This document shows positions 8,901 through 15,949 of a stretch of 64,000 nucleotides of DNA, piece by piece. Below the pieces are notes generated by a model that saw nothing but the letters and a program-made list of their open reading frames with translations, searched no databases and was not told the DNA's origin. The stretch spans positions 4,237,501-4,301,500 of the forward strand of contig NZ_CP117437.1 of assembly GCF_030687535.1 (NCBI RefSeq), read 5' to 3'. The translations under genes and the position numbers were made by a program. Position 1 is the first letter of the stretch, and every line of letters begins with the position of its first letter. This stretch comes from Pseudomonas sp. FP2335 (GTDB lineage: Bacteria; Pseudomonadota; Gammaproteobacteria; Pseudomonadales; Pseudomonadaceae).

Positions 8901-10700
8901 CTTGGCGTTGTTCAACTGCGCGGCGTTGATACCCAGCGCGCCGCCTGCGGTGATCTGCCCGCTGCTGTTATCCAGGGTGCCGCCGTCGAGGGTCAGTTGC
9001 GCGGCGGTCACCAGCTTGCCGTTTGCGTTGTCCAGGTGCTCGCGCGCAGTGACGGCCAGGTCGCCCTGCGCACCGGACTGCACCAGGCCTCCACGGTTGC
9101 CCAGGGTGTTGGCACTCACGTCGAGGCGCCCGCCGCTGGCGAGGGTGCCGCCGGTGTTATCGAGGTTGCGCGTGACGGTCACACGCATGCCGCCGTTGCC
9201 GGTCTGGACCCATTTGCCGGCGGCGTTGGACAGGTCCAGCGCGGTGACGCTGATCTGCGCCGCGCCCACCTGGGCCGCATCGCTGAGCAAGCTCTGGTTG
9301 GCGTTGGCGGTCAGCGCCTGGCCTGCGGTGACGCGGCTGCGGCGCAGGTCCAGGTTGCCATTGGTGCTGGTCAGCTCGACGGTCTGGGCCGAGGTCTGGC
9401 TGTCGCTCAGGTCGACCTGGGCGGCGTTGGCGGTGAGTTTTTGTGCCGCGAGGTTCTGCCCCTTGGTCGTGATCGTGCCCGCCGAGGTCAGGGTCAGCGA
9501 GCCGCTGTTGCCCAGCTTGCCGGCACTGTCGACGCCCGCCGCCAGGGCCGAACCTGTGTGGCTGCGAATCGCTCCAGTGGCGCTCAGGCGTGCATTGCCT
9601 TGGGCCGACGCGATGCCTTTGTTGTCGATATCGGCGCCAGTGGTCAGCGCCAGGTTGCCCTGGGCGAACAGCGTGCCGCTGTTGTCGATGCCCTTGTCGG
9701 CCGTGGCCGTCAGGTCGGTGGCGCTGCTGATCTGGCCACGGTTTTCGATACGCCCGTCGCTGCTGATCACCACTTCACCGGCACTGGAGCCGATCTGCCC
9801 GGCGTTGCGCACGCCCACACCGGCGCCGTTGCCGACCAGGGTGATCTTGCCGGCATACATGCCGCCCAGCTGCGCCACGTCAATGGCCACTGCGGGCGTG
9901 TCTGCCGGCGGCTGGCCGCTGGTGCCGGTCTTGATGGTCAGGTCTTTCGACCAGATCCCGGCGTTCACCTCGACGGTGCGCGCGATGATCTCGGTGTAGT
10001 CGGCGCGGGTACTGTCCATGCCTGCGCCGCCGACCGTGACCTTGCCGCCCGAGACTTGATAGCCGCTGATCAAGCCATTCTCGAACTGCGCGCGCCCAGT
10101 GGTCAGCGTGGCGCGGTCGGCGTTGATAAAACCGCAGCCTTCACAGGTGATGCCCGACGGGTTGGCAATCACCACCTGGGCCTTGGAACCGCCAACTTCG
10201 ACAAAGCCGCGCAACTGGCTCGGGTTGTTCGAATTGACCTCGTTGAGAATCACCCGTGCGCTGCCGTTGGCCAGCGCGCGGTTGCCTTCGATCCAGCCGC
10301 CCAGTTGGGTCTGGCTGTTGGTCGCGCCGTTGTTGAGGATCACTCCGCGCTTGTCCACATCGAACTGCGAATAGGTGTTGCGCGAAACGCCCGCGCCGCT
10401 CGGCGCCGTAATGTTCACCACGGGCGCACCGTTACCGGCGGCGCCGATAGTCGGGCGCTGGCCCGCAGGCGCGGAGCCGTCCGCCACGACCTGAGCCTGG
10501 ACGGGCGCGACCAGCGCGACCCAGCCCATGCCCAGCATCAGCGCAAAGCGCAGGGGCGTGAGCGTCGCCACCAGCGGGCCGGCCTGGGCCACGGCGCGTG
10601 TGGTGCCGGGGGCCTTGCAGGCACTCTTGACGTTCTCGGCCACCACCATCAGCAGGCCACGGGCGCGGTTGAAGACAACTCGAAATAGATGCTTGTTCAT
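2931..10700 (-). CDS. FHA/CdiA-type two-partner secretion exoprotein (TpsA) with a GHSRG C-terminal domain
   Basis: A 2589-residue secreted filamentous adhesin or contact-dependent effector. An extended signal peptide (MNKHLFRVVFNRARG at 1-15, cleavage near AQA at 70) is followed by the TPS secretion domain with NPSGI at 180-184. A long beta-helix comes next, with many short repeats of the LDNTGG type, and then haemagglutinin repeats (AAGHDVSI, ISGKDTTL). A pretoxin-like stretch (SAISAGTLVITN ... LNRNTEAAHAA) precedes a distinct C-terminal domain at about 2363-2589 that contains GHSRG with Ser2448. No VENN motif is present. ATG at 10700 has AAGGA 5 bases upstream. The gene follows its acyltransferase and TpsB genes and is surely exported by that TpsB. 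Whether the C-terminal domain is a toxin is not shown by sequence alone. Confidence 0.93.
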   Translation of the reverse strand: MNKHLFRVVFNRARGLLMVVAENVKSACKAPGTTRAVAQAGPLVATLTPLRFALMLGMGWVALVAPVQAQVVADGSAPAGQRPTIGAAGNGAPVVNITAPSGAGVSRNTYSQFDVDKRGVILNNGATNSQTQLGGWIEGNRALANGSARVILNEVNSNNPSQLRGFVEVGGSKAQVVIANPSGITCEGCGFINADRATLTTGRAQFENGLISGYQVSGGKVTVGGAGMDSTRADYTEIIARTVEVNAGIWSKDLTIKTGTSGQPPADTPAVAIDVAQLGGMYAGKITLVGNGAGVGVRNAGQIGSSAGEVVISSDGRIENRGQISSATDLTATADKGIDNSGTLFAQGNLALTTGADIDNKGIASAQGNARLSATGAIRSHTGSALAAGVDSAGKLGNSGSLTLTSAGTITTKGQNLAAQKLTANAAQVDLSDSQTSAQTVELTSTNGNLDLRRSRVTAGQALTANANQSLLSDAAQVGAAQISVTALDLSNAAGKWVQTGNGGMRVTVTRNLDNTGGTLASGGRLDVSANTLGNRGGLVQSGAQGDLAVTAREHLDNANGKLVTAAQLTLDGGTLDNSSGQITAGGALGINAAQLNNAKGTVAATQNLTVTAGSVLNQGGTLGSVAGDLLLNSTTTALDNTGGRLEATKALTVNAQGLTNSGGVVTAAQLRVDTHGQQLDNSGGTLNASDTLTLDSGALNNDGGIVQAKSSLKVDTHGQLLTNRDSGSTGGILGQRDVTVHAGQLLNDRGFIGSASTLQVYAQQLSNQAGLLRADGHLLLSSASVDNSSTQGANQGIKGQSVAMDADTVSNRSGSIVSDTTLSVTGSGTVDNEQGILSAGSNLTVADRDLAQKRQVINNGAGTLIAGQSLLIDSANYTGSGKVLSLGDLTFRLTQDFINSGLFQANGNVALATAGRLTNVGTLQAGNLLRLDANVIDNGAAGVISARSVQANAATQLDNRGLIDAETTRLGTATLNNLGTGRIYGDQLAIAAGTLNNTLEGASAATIAARNRLDIGAQVLNNREHGLIFSTGNLFIGGALDANDQASGQAQVLNNASATVEALGSLTVNARQINNTNEHFATQQVQVSTQALQEYLLSGSTNRYLPGQISLYNDEVLHLVTPEGYGTRWNRYDYTRTVTQTQIVASDPAQMLAGGNINLIADQVYNDKSRIIAGQALNASVGSVINTELSGQKVTSDSGTLSSYYRIQRKGRDRQGLNVTAYTPAPLIEQISLTPTVFTEYAAINGTGTQVGALVLAKVTDSAAGTGDLAGAGRTYAVSPISQVQALTQQNATGAVEQIRTGGFNPDLPNSSLYQINPNSTAGYLVETDPRFANYGKWLSSDYMLERLNLDPAGTQQRLGDGFYEQKLIREQVAQLTGRRFVDGYASDEAQYRGMIDSAVTLADQWKLIPGVALTAEQMAQLTSDIVWLVSKDVTLASGEVRQVLVPQVYVRVREGDVDGSGALMAGRTLNLDVRGDLVNSGSLAGRDGVTISVQNLDNLGGRIQGNDVSLNASQDLNNIGGLISANSRLALSAGNDINVRSITTDSTSEQGIRTALSRVAGLYVSAPAANLIATAGHDINLQAAQVSNTGVGGKTALVAGNDITLSTLKESYTQANQWDGDNWRKEAGRNEVGSSVQANGDIRLGAGRDVQARGALVNSDAGAVSVSALRDINVEASERFNSADEAHKVKGSNGMFSSKTTTTRDTVAQTTAQGSTFSGEQTVMQAGNNITLTGSNVVSTSGTALVAGNDIKVLAATETLDEKHTKDVKTSGMFSGGAIAVTIGSQQQTNKDSSQQTTAAASSVGSTDGNVLISAGGEYRQVGSNVSAPKGDVSIDASEVNILEARNLAAQQQEQRFKQTGVSLTLTNPIVNAVQTGQRMNKAADRTDDKRMKALAALNTAWAASEAHTQVMADPAAAGGINLSIALGMNKSENKSEQTSNTAAGSTVAAGHDVSIVATGGKRNNDLTVQGSQITAGNDALLKADGNILLAGAQNTIEQHSTNKSVNGSLGIGISFGSEKNGLSFNASASQSRGNADGNDLVWSNTHVTAGNQASLISGKDTTLRGAVVSADKVKADVGGDLNIESLQDTSTFASEQKSMSAGISICIPPVCAGAATASFSSSNTKQKSNFASVIEQSGIRAGDGGFDLNVRGNTGLKGGVISSTDKAIADGKNSLTTGTLTVADIHNTSEASVKTSGVELSSDMLDGKLGTAKALLANSLANGSDSDSAASDTRSAISAGTLVITNAERQRVVAGMSVDQTIANLNRNTEAAHAAVERLDVAEMGRKVEAEQEIKREFYNQVSLLADEAYRKIFLEKARVYEVLKDENGKALLLDGKKVQYRELSDEEKQHLKPGPDGKVHIANNGIFNDADGAAKYAEQHSSADTGPQYLIHFEKANNFTSELMIAAYQKNLENDFWGLSNATVQTKEYMVQFGQSGLHIDGHSRGTMTTGNAMESLVRDQANVGLLGDTSMNFFGAAYGVKKADTLLGILQDRTKITSAEQRDGLILKYQNHDFDPVARTPGVGFNPGTGGNIPDGSNRLWEWLKVFGAENTVHNCYANGGEACRKYWSHSPTGKPEFVKVPQS

Positions 10701-10724
10701 GCAAATCCTTTGCGCGGTGACCGA

Positions 10725-11246
10725 TCAGAGCGCGTCGCTGGGTAACGGGTGAGTGGCAAACCAGGCTTGCGCCTCCAGGTCCAGGACGGCGATACCCTGG
10801 AAGTTCAAGACGCGCAAACCGCGCTCTTCGCCTTTGTGGTGCAGCGCGCGGAACACCTTCGTGGGCCACAGACGCCGCAGCAGCAAGCGGCTGATCCGCC
10901 GGGTATGGCCGAACGGCGCAACCCAGTCGTTGACCCACAACCGATCGCCGCTGTCCCAGTCTTCTGCCGGCAGGCACACCGCGGGTGCACGCAGGTAGCG
11001 CGCCTCGGCCTCGGCACTGAGGTTGAGCCATGACAGGAAAAACACCGGCCGCCCTTCCTCACTGATCAAGATGAACTGACGCCGCTTGATCGCCGGCAAC
11101 AACAGGCTCGACAGGCTGTGCAACGGCGCATCGCGATGGGCCGCCGAGTGCATCCACAGCCACACCGCCGAGCCCAGCACCTGGGCTTCGTCGATGGCGC
11201 TGTCGGCGCGCTCGGGGGCGAGCACCTCCAGGGTGTCGTGGCGCAT
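10725..11246 (-). CDS. HlyC/CyaC-family toxin-activating lysine acyltransferase (CdiC-like)
   Basis: A 173-residue cytosolic acyltransferase. The family transfers fatty acyl groups from acyl-ACP to lysines of a secreted toxin before export. The catalytic His of HlyC corresponds to His37 here (LGSAVWLWMHSAAHRD) and the conserved Asp to Asp107 (WVNDWVAPFG), so both key residues are present. The ATG at 11246 is chosen because AAGGAG sits 6 bases upstream; a TTG at 11261 is in frame but lies ahead of that site. The SD overlaps the stop of tpsB, and tpsA begins 24 bases after this gene, so the three form one operon. The likely substrate is TpsA, which has no RTX repeats; this is inference from context. 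Confidence 0.88.
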   Translation of the reverse strand: MRHDTLEVLAPERADSAIDEAQVLGSAVWLWMHSAAHRDAPLHSLSSLLLPAIKRRQFILISEEGRPVFFLSWLNLSAEAEARYLRAPAVCLPAEDWDSGDRLWVNDWVAPFGHTRRISRLLLRRLWPTKVFRALHHKGEERGLRVLNFQGIAVLDLEAQAWFATHPLPSDAL

Positions 11247-11257
11247 GCTGGGCTCCT

Positions 11258-13003
11258 TCAAAACGACCAGTTGGCGCTGAAGCCACTGGTCACGTCGGCG
11301 GTCTGGAAACCCTTGGGTTTTTCCAGGGGTTTGCCGGTGTAGATGTCATAGGAAAACTGCTTGTAGCCGCCGCGCAGGCCCACCACCGCACCAGCCAGGC
11401 GTCGGCCCGCGAGGTGCTGGGTGGAATGCCCGCCGACTTCGCCGTAGTCCACGCCCAGGTACAGCTCCTGGCCGGTGTTGGCCAGGCTCAGGCCCAGGTC
11501 GTTGCTGAACGTCCAGCCGCGTTCGGCCGACAGGATCTGCTCGCCGTCAAAACCGCGCACGGTGTAGCGCCCGCCAATCGAAAAGCGGTCCTGAGGGATC
11601 AGCGGCGTGCGGTTCCACTGCCCGCGCCAGCCCGCGACGTAACGCAGGCGTTGATCGGCCAGGGTGAACGGCACCTGCAATTGCGCGTTGGCGCTGATGA
11701 TCTGCGAGCGCGAGGTGCCTTCGCCGGTTTCTTCTTCGGGGGCACGCAGTGCATCGCGGGCGCCGGTGCCACGGCGATAACCCACGCCAAGGTCGAGGGT
11801 GCTGGCGCCGATGAATTCACGGTGATTGATCCCGGCCTGCCAACCGGCCATGCGCCGCCGTTGCGATTCGATTTCGGTGTCTTCGACGTAGTTGCTGGAG
11901 GTGCGGCTCCAGCCGCCGACCGACACGGTGGTCTTGCGCACTGCGTCGCGGTAGATCACCCGTGACAGCTGCACCTCGTTGGTCCGGCTGCGGCCACTGT
12001 AGGCATAGGCCTGGTTCACCCCGGCGATCGTCTGGTGGTAGTCGTATTCGCTGGACGTCAGGCTCAACTGCCAATAGTCGTAGGGCACCGAGTAGTGCAC
12101 GGTGTGGCCCTTCGAGCCGCGATCGCCGCTCTGACCGCCGCCCAGGTCGTGGTTGAAGCTGATGTAGAACAGGTCGTTGAGACTCGCCAGATTATCCAGC
12201 GACAGGGCAACGTTGCCCTGGTACTTGCCGGTCTGTTTGCTGCCGGAGTCGTCCACCGACAGGCTGACGCGCACCGGAATCGCCTGCTTCCAGGCAATCA
12301 CCACATCGCTCTCCCCCGGCTGCGCGTCCGCGCCTTCGGCCGGCGTGATCTGCACGTCGGCTTCGGCGGTGGGCACGCGCTTGAAGTTTTCCAGCGCCTG
12401 TTCGATGTCGCGCAGGTTGAGCACATCGCCAGGCGACGCGGGCATGGCGTTCCAGTAGTTGGCGCGGCTGGAGGTACCCGGGGCGAAACGGATGTGCTTG
12501 ATGCGCCCCGGCACCAGCACCAACGCCAGCGTGCCCTGGTTCAAGTCCTGGGCCTGGGCGAGGACGCGGGTGGTGATGAAGCCCTTGGCGATGATCGCGT
12601 TCTGGATGCGTTTCATCGTCAGGTTGATACCGGCAGAGCCGATACATTGGCCCAGCACCGGATCGTCGCTCGGGTTGGCGGCACGCAAGGCCCACTGGAA
12701 ATCTTCGGATTGCTCGCCGGTGAGGACCACGCGGTCGATCTTGAAGCACGGCGTTTCATTGCGCGGCAGACGCAGGGTGCCGGTGCTGTCTTGCGGAGCT
12801 TCGAGACGCACGTCGGGGGACGGCTCCAACTGCTCGCGCTGGGCACGTTCACGTTGTTGCTGCAGGAGCAATTGCTGGGCAGGCACTTGAGGTTCAGCCG
12901 CGAGTGCCGCCGCGCTGGTTAGAAAACCGACAAGGGAGCAGGTGGCGACGCAAGACTGCAGCAAAACAGAGGGTTTTGTTCTAGGTAGAGCGTCGAAAGA
13001 CAT
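11258..13003 (-). CDS. TpsB outer-membrane transporter (ShlB/FhaC/CdiB family)
   Basis: A 581-residue outer-membrane beta-barrel of the Omp85/TpsB family that recognises the TPS domain of its partner in the periplasm and exports it. A signal peptide ends at about residue 36 (SAAALAAEP). A Gln/Arg-rich helix, two POTRA domains (CFKIDRVVLTG; the second ends in VVIAWKQ) and a 16-strand barrel follow, with the RFSIGGRYTVRGFDGE motif of the L6 loop (VRGF) in the barrel and a final Trp-Ser-Phe. Length fits the family. ATG at 13003 has AAGGA 6 bases upstream. It is the first gene of the tps operon. Confidence 0.95.
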   Translation of the reverse strand: MSFDALPRTKPSVLLQSCVATCSLVGFLTSAAALAAEPQVPAQQLLLQQQRERAQREQLEPSPDVRLEAPQDSTGTLRLPRNETPCFKIDRVVLTGEQSEDFQWALRAANPSDDPVLGQCIGSAGINLTMKRIQNAIIAKGFITTRVLAQAQDLNQGTLALVLVPGRIKHIRFAPGTSSRANYWNAMPASPGDVLNLRDIEQALENFKRVPTAEADVQITPAEGADAQPGESDVVIAWKQAIPVRVSLSVDDSGSKQTGKYQGNVALSLDNLASLNDLFYISFNHDLGGGQSGDRGSKGHTVHYSVPYDYWQLSLTSSEYDYHQTIAGVNQAYAYSGRSRTNEVQLSRVIYRDAVRKTTVSVGGWSRTSSNYVEDTEIESQRRRMAGWQAGINHREFIGASTLDLGVGYRRGTGARDALRAPEEETGEGTSRSQIISANAQLQVPFTLADQRLRYVAGWRGQWNRTPLIPQDRFSIGGRYTVRGFDGEQILSAERGWTFSNDLGLSLANTGQELYLGVDYGEVGGHSTQHLAGRRLAGAVVGLRGGYKQFSYDIYTGKPLEKPKGFQTADVTSGFSANWSF

Positions 13004-13379
13004 TTCGCATCCTTGTGAGTGAAACTTCCTACATGCGCAGGTTGGTCACCACAAAGACATAAAAGTGCCATCGGGATGTATGGCCTTGTGACACATTTCG
13101 CAAAAACGGGGGGTGGGAAAGGCTCGGATTTTAGTGTTGAAGGCTCTATCTCGAGGCCTAGAGCTGATTTCTCCAGACTCGACAAAAATTCAACTTTTGT
13201 ACAGCTTCATATCCCGATCTACACAACTGTAGTGAGCGGGCTTGCCCCGCGCTGGGTGGCGCAGCCGCCCCAAACGGGCCGACGCGGTTTTTCAGGAAGA
13301 CCGAGGTACCTGGATTGGGGCGGCTTCGCCACCCAGCGCGGGGCAAGCCCGCTCACTACAGTTGGGATGAAACCAAGGA
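13004..13379. other. Intergenic region upstream of tpsB
   Basis: This 376-base gap must hold the promoter of the tps operon (minus strand), but I see no convincing -35/-10 pair. Bases 13189-13205 hold a short AT-rich inverted repeat (CAAAAATTCAACTTTTG). The last third (13227-13362) is repeat copy B. No open frame here looks coding. Confidence 0.6.
13227..13362. repeat. REP-type inverted repeat element, copy B
   Basis: About 136 bp, the most symmetrical of the three copies: CTGTAGTGAGCGGGCTTG at the left and its complement at the right, each followed inward by GCGCTGGGTGGC and GCCGCCCC. It ends 17 bases before the stop of the DUF2802 gene and separates the flagellar/chemotaxis block from the tps operon. 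Confidence 0.9.
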
Positions 13380-13772
13380 TCAGCTCTTGTGCAACTTGCT
13401 CATCAACTGCGCCTCGGCCTGGGTCAGGCCGCAAGACTGGGTCAGCTCATCCACCGTCGCGCCCATGCCCACCAGCTTCGCCGCCTGGGCAAACGACAGG
13501 CTCGACGGATCACGCTGCTCGATCTGCGCCAGCTTGTCCGGCAACGGTGCGAGGATCGCGCGCAGTTCATGCACCTCGTCCCCGACCCGCACCGCACTTT
13601 GCTGGAAGTGATCGACACGCTTGGCCAGCTCGACCACACGCCGGTCGCGCACGGCGTCGCGCTCGGCCTGTTGCAGGGCCACTTCCCGTTGCTGGCGCAA
13701 ATAGCGCAGCAGGAAGGCCAACGTCCCGACCCACAACAGGGCCAGGACGATCACTGCCGCTTCAAGAAACAA
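13380..13772 (-). CDS. DUF2802 membrane-anchored protein downstream of cheW
   Basis: A 130-residue protein with one N-terminal membrane helix (VIVLALLWVGTLAFLL), a charged coiled-coil region, and a C-terminal helical module (VDELTQSCGLTQAEAQLM) that resembles a small helix-turn-helix. It matches the DUF2802 protein that follows cheW at the end of the Pseudomonas chemotaxis/motor cluster. It starts with TTG at 13772, two bases within the end of cheW's spacer, with GGAG about 9 bases upstream. Function is not established; context suggests a role in motility or array organisation. Confidence 0.85.
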   Translation of the reverse strand: MFLEAAVIVLALLWVGTLAFLLRYLRQQREVALQQAERDAVRDRRVVELAKRVDHFQQSAVRVGDEVHELRAILAPLPDKLAQIEQRDPSSLSFAQAAKLVGMGATVDELTQSCGLTQAEAQLMSKLHKS

Positions 13773-14258
13773 TCAGATGTTCTCCAGATCCGACCATTCT
13801 TCTTCGCTCATCATCTTGTCCAGCTCAACCAGAATCAGCAGTTCGCCGTTCTTGTTGCACACGCCCTGGATGAACTTGGCAGATTCTTCGTTACCGACGT
13901 TCGGCGCGGTTTCCACTTCCGATTGGCGCAGGTAAACCACTTCGGCCACGCTGTCGACCATGATCCCGACCACTTGCTTGTCGGCTTCGATGATGACGAT
14001 ACGGGTGTTGTCGTTGACTTCGGTCGGCACCAGGCCAAAACGCTGGCGGGTGTCGATCACCGTCACCACGTTGCCGCGCAGGTTGATGATGCCCAGCACG
14101 TAGCTCGGCGCACCCGGTACCGGCGCGATCTCGGTGTAGCGCAGCACTTCCTGCACGCGCATTACGTTGATGCCATAGGACTCGTTGTCCAGCTTGAAGG
14201 TTACCCATTGCAGGATCGGATCATCCAAACCTTGTGCGGACGCTGACTTGTTGTTCAT
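13773..14258 (-). CDS. cheW: Chemotaxis coupling protein CheW
   Basis: A 161-residue adaptor that links methyl-accepting chemoreceptors to the kinase CheA at the inner membrane. A single CheW domain fills the protein: VTFKLDNESYGINVMRVQEV, then PSYVLGIINLRGNVVTVIDTR, and VDSVAEVVYL. It lies between the ParP-like gene and the DUF2802 gene, as in other Pseudomonas che-mot clusters. ATG start at 14258. Confidence 0.96.
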   Translation of the reverse strand: MNNKSASAQGLDDPILQWVTFKLDNESYGINVMRVQEVLRYTEIAPVPGAPSYVLGIINLRGNVVTVIDTRQRFGLVPTEVNDNTRIVIIEADKQVVGIMVDSVAEVVYLRQSEVETAPNVGNEESAKFIQGVCNKNGELLILVELDKMMSEEEWSDLENI

Positions 14259-14337
14259 ACCCCTGACCCCTTCAAATGCCGTTGAAACGGCGTGTGTACT
14301 TCGTTGGCCGCACTTGCGCGCGGCCCTTATTGTTCAA

Positions 14338-15111
14338 TCAACTGCGTGTGTTACCGGGCATCGACTTGACGGCCCCACTGGCGATCAGCTCGGCCAATTC
14401 GGACACGTCGAGCAATGCGCACATGTGTTCGATCACGGTGCCCGCCAGCCAAGGCCGCTGGCCCCGGTGGCTGCGCCATTTGATTTCGTTCGGGTCCAGG
14501 CGCAACGAGCGGCTGACTTGATGCACCGCCAGCCCCCACTCGTAGCCCTGCACCGAGATCACGTATTGCAAACCCTGGCGGAAGTCGTCGCGGTAGCGGT
14601 CGGGCATCACCCAGCGCGCTGTGTCGAGCACCTTGAGGTTGCCGGCCTGGCTGGGCAGGATGCCGAGGAACCACTCCGGTTGCCCGAACAATGGCGTCAA
14701 CTCCTGGCCTTCCAGGGAGTAGATCGAGCCCAGGCACACCAGCGGCACCGCCAGGGTCAAGCCGGCGACGTCGAACAGCAGGCACTCGAACGGCTCGGCA
14801 GCCCAGCTTGGGCGACCATCACCAGTGACCGGCGGTGGCGTGATGCTCGGCGGCAGGTGCACTTCGACCACCGGCTCGACCACCACCGGGGCGACCACCA
14901 CGGGCTCAAATGGCGCTACAACCGGGGCAACGTGGGCATCACGGGCTTGTTCTTCGAGCACTGCCAACTGGAATTCATCCAGCGTGCTTTCTGGCTCAAG
15001 CACCAGAATCGGCTCGGGCAACTCTTCGGCGGTCGCCTCCTGCAGCAGGGCATCCAGGTAGGATTCCAGTGCCAGTTGTGGCCGGGTCTTAAGTTCGACA
15101 GGACGGTTCAT
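14338..15111 (-). CDS. ParP-like CheW-domain protein (chemotaxis array positioning)
   Basis: A 257-residue protein with a Pro/Val-rich, low-complexity N-terminal half and a C-terminal divergent CheW domain (FECLLFDVAGLTLAVPL ... GILPSQAGNLKVLDTAR). In Vibrio and Pseudomonas a protein of this layout, ParP, integrates into polar chemoreceptor arrays through its C-terminal domain, contacting CheA and the ATPase ParC. The ATG at 15111 shares one base with the stop of the upstream ATPase gene (TGATG), so the two are translationally coupled; a TTG one codon earlier is less likely. Context between the ParC-type gene and cheW supports the call. Confidence 0.88.
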   Translation of the reverse strand: MNRPVELKTRPQLALESYLDALLQEATAEELPEPILVLEPESTLDEFQLAVLEEQARDAHVAPVVAPFEPVVVAPVVVEPVVEVHLPPSITPPPVTGDGRPSWAAEPFECLLFDVAGLTLAVPLVCLGSIYSLEGQELTPLFGQPEWFLGILPSQAGNLKVLDTARWVMPDRYRDDFRQGLQYVISVQGYEWGLAVHQVSRSLRLDPNEIKWRSHRGQRPWLAGTVIEHMCALLDVSELAELIASGAVKSMPGNTRS

Positions 15112-15899
15112 CAAGCCACCTGCGCCACAAGTTGCTGGGACAACAGGTGTTTGAGCAGCGCGCGGTAGGCCATCACGCCACGGCTCTTGCCGTCGAACTG
15201 TGACGGCGTGAGGCCGGCGCGGCTGGCGTCACGCAGGCGCGTGTCCACCGGGATGTAGCCGTTCCAGATGGTGTCCGGGTAGGCATCGCGCAATACGCGC
15301 AAGGTGCCGAGGGACGCCTGGGTACGGCGGTCGAACAAGGTCGGCACGATGCTGTACGGCAGCGCCTGCTTGCGCGAGCGGTTGATCATCGCCAGGGTGC
15401 TGACCATGCGTTCCAGGCCTTTGACCGCCAGGTGCTCGGTCTGTACCGGGATCACCAGTTGCTGGCTGGCCGCCAAGGCGTTGACCATCAGCACGCCGAG
15501 CAACGGCGGGCTGTCGATGATGGCGTAGTCGAAGTCCTGCCACAGTTGCGCCAAGGTCTTGGCGATCACCAGGCCCAGGCCGCTCTGCCCCGGCGACTGG
15601 CGCTCGAGGGTGGCCAGCGCGGTGCTCGACGGCAACAGGGAAATGCTGTCGTTGCTGGTGGGCAGCAGCAGTTGCCCCGGCAGGTCGGCCGGCACACTGC
15701 CTTTGTGCAGGAACAGGTCGTAGCAGCTGTGTTCCAGCGCATCCGGGTCGTAGCCGAAGTAGCTGGTCATCGAGCCGTGGGGGTCGAGGTCGACCACGAC
15801 CACACGCTTGCCCGCCTCGGCCAGCAAGCCGGCTAAGGCGATGGAGGTGGTGGTCTTGCCGACTCCACCTTTTTGATTGGCAACTGCCCAGACTCTCAT
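15111..15899 (-). CDS. ParA/ParC-family ATPase of the chemotaxis cluster
   Basis: A 262-residue MinD/ParA-type ATPase with the deviant Walker A motif NQKGGVGKTTTS near the N-terminus, DLDPHGSMTSYFG, and Walker B DYAIIDSPPLLG. Its place between motD and the ParP-like gene identifies it as the ParC-type protein that localises chemosensory arrays to the cell pole and passes them to daughters. The start ATG at 15899 (MRVWAVANQKGG) is chosen because GGAGG lies 10 bases upstream; the longer frame adds a Pro/Gly-rich stretch unlike the family. Confidence 0.93.
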   Translation of the reverse strand: MRVWAVANQKGGVGKTTTSIALAGLLAEAGKRVVVVDLDPHGSMTSYFGYDPDALEHSCYDLFLHKGSVPADLPGQLLLPTSNDSISLLPSSTALATLERQSPGQSGLGLVIAKTLAQLWQDFDYAIIDSPPLLGVLMVNALAASQQLVIPVQTEHLAVKGLERMVSTLAMINRSRKQALPYSIVPTLFDRRTQASLGTLRVLRDAYPDTIWNGYIPVDTRLRDASRAGLTPSQFDGKSRGVMAYRALLKHLLSQQLVAQVA

Positions 15900-15949
15900 T
15901 CGGTTAGTTCCTCCCGGTGGGCACAGGCGCGACCGAGACATTGCATAGG

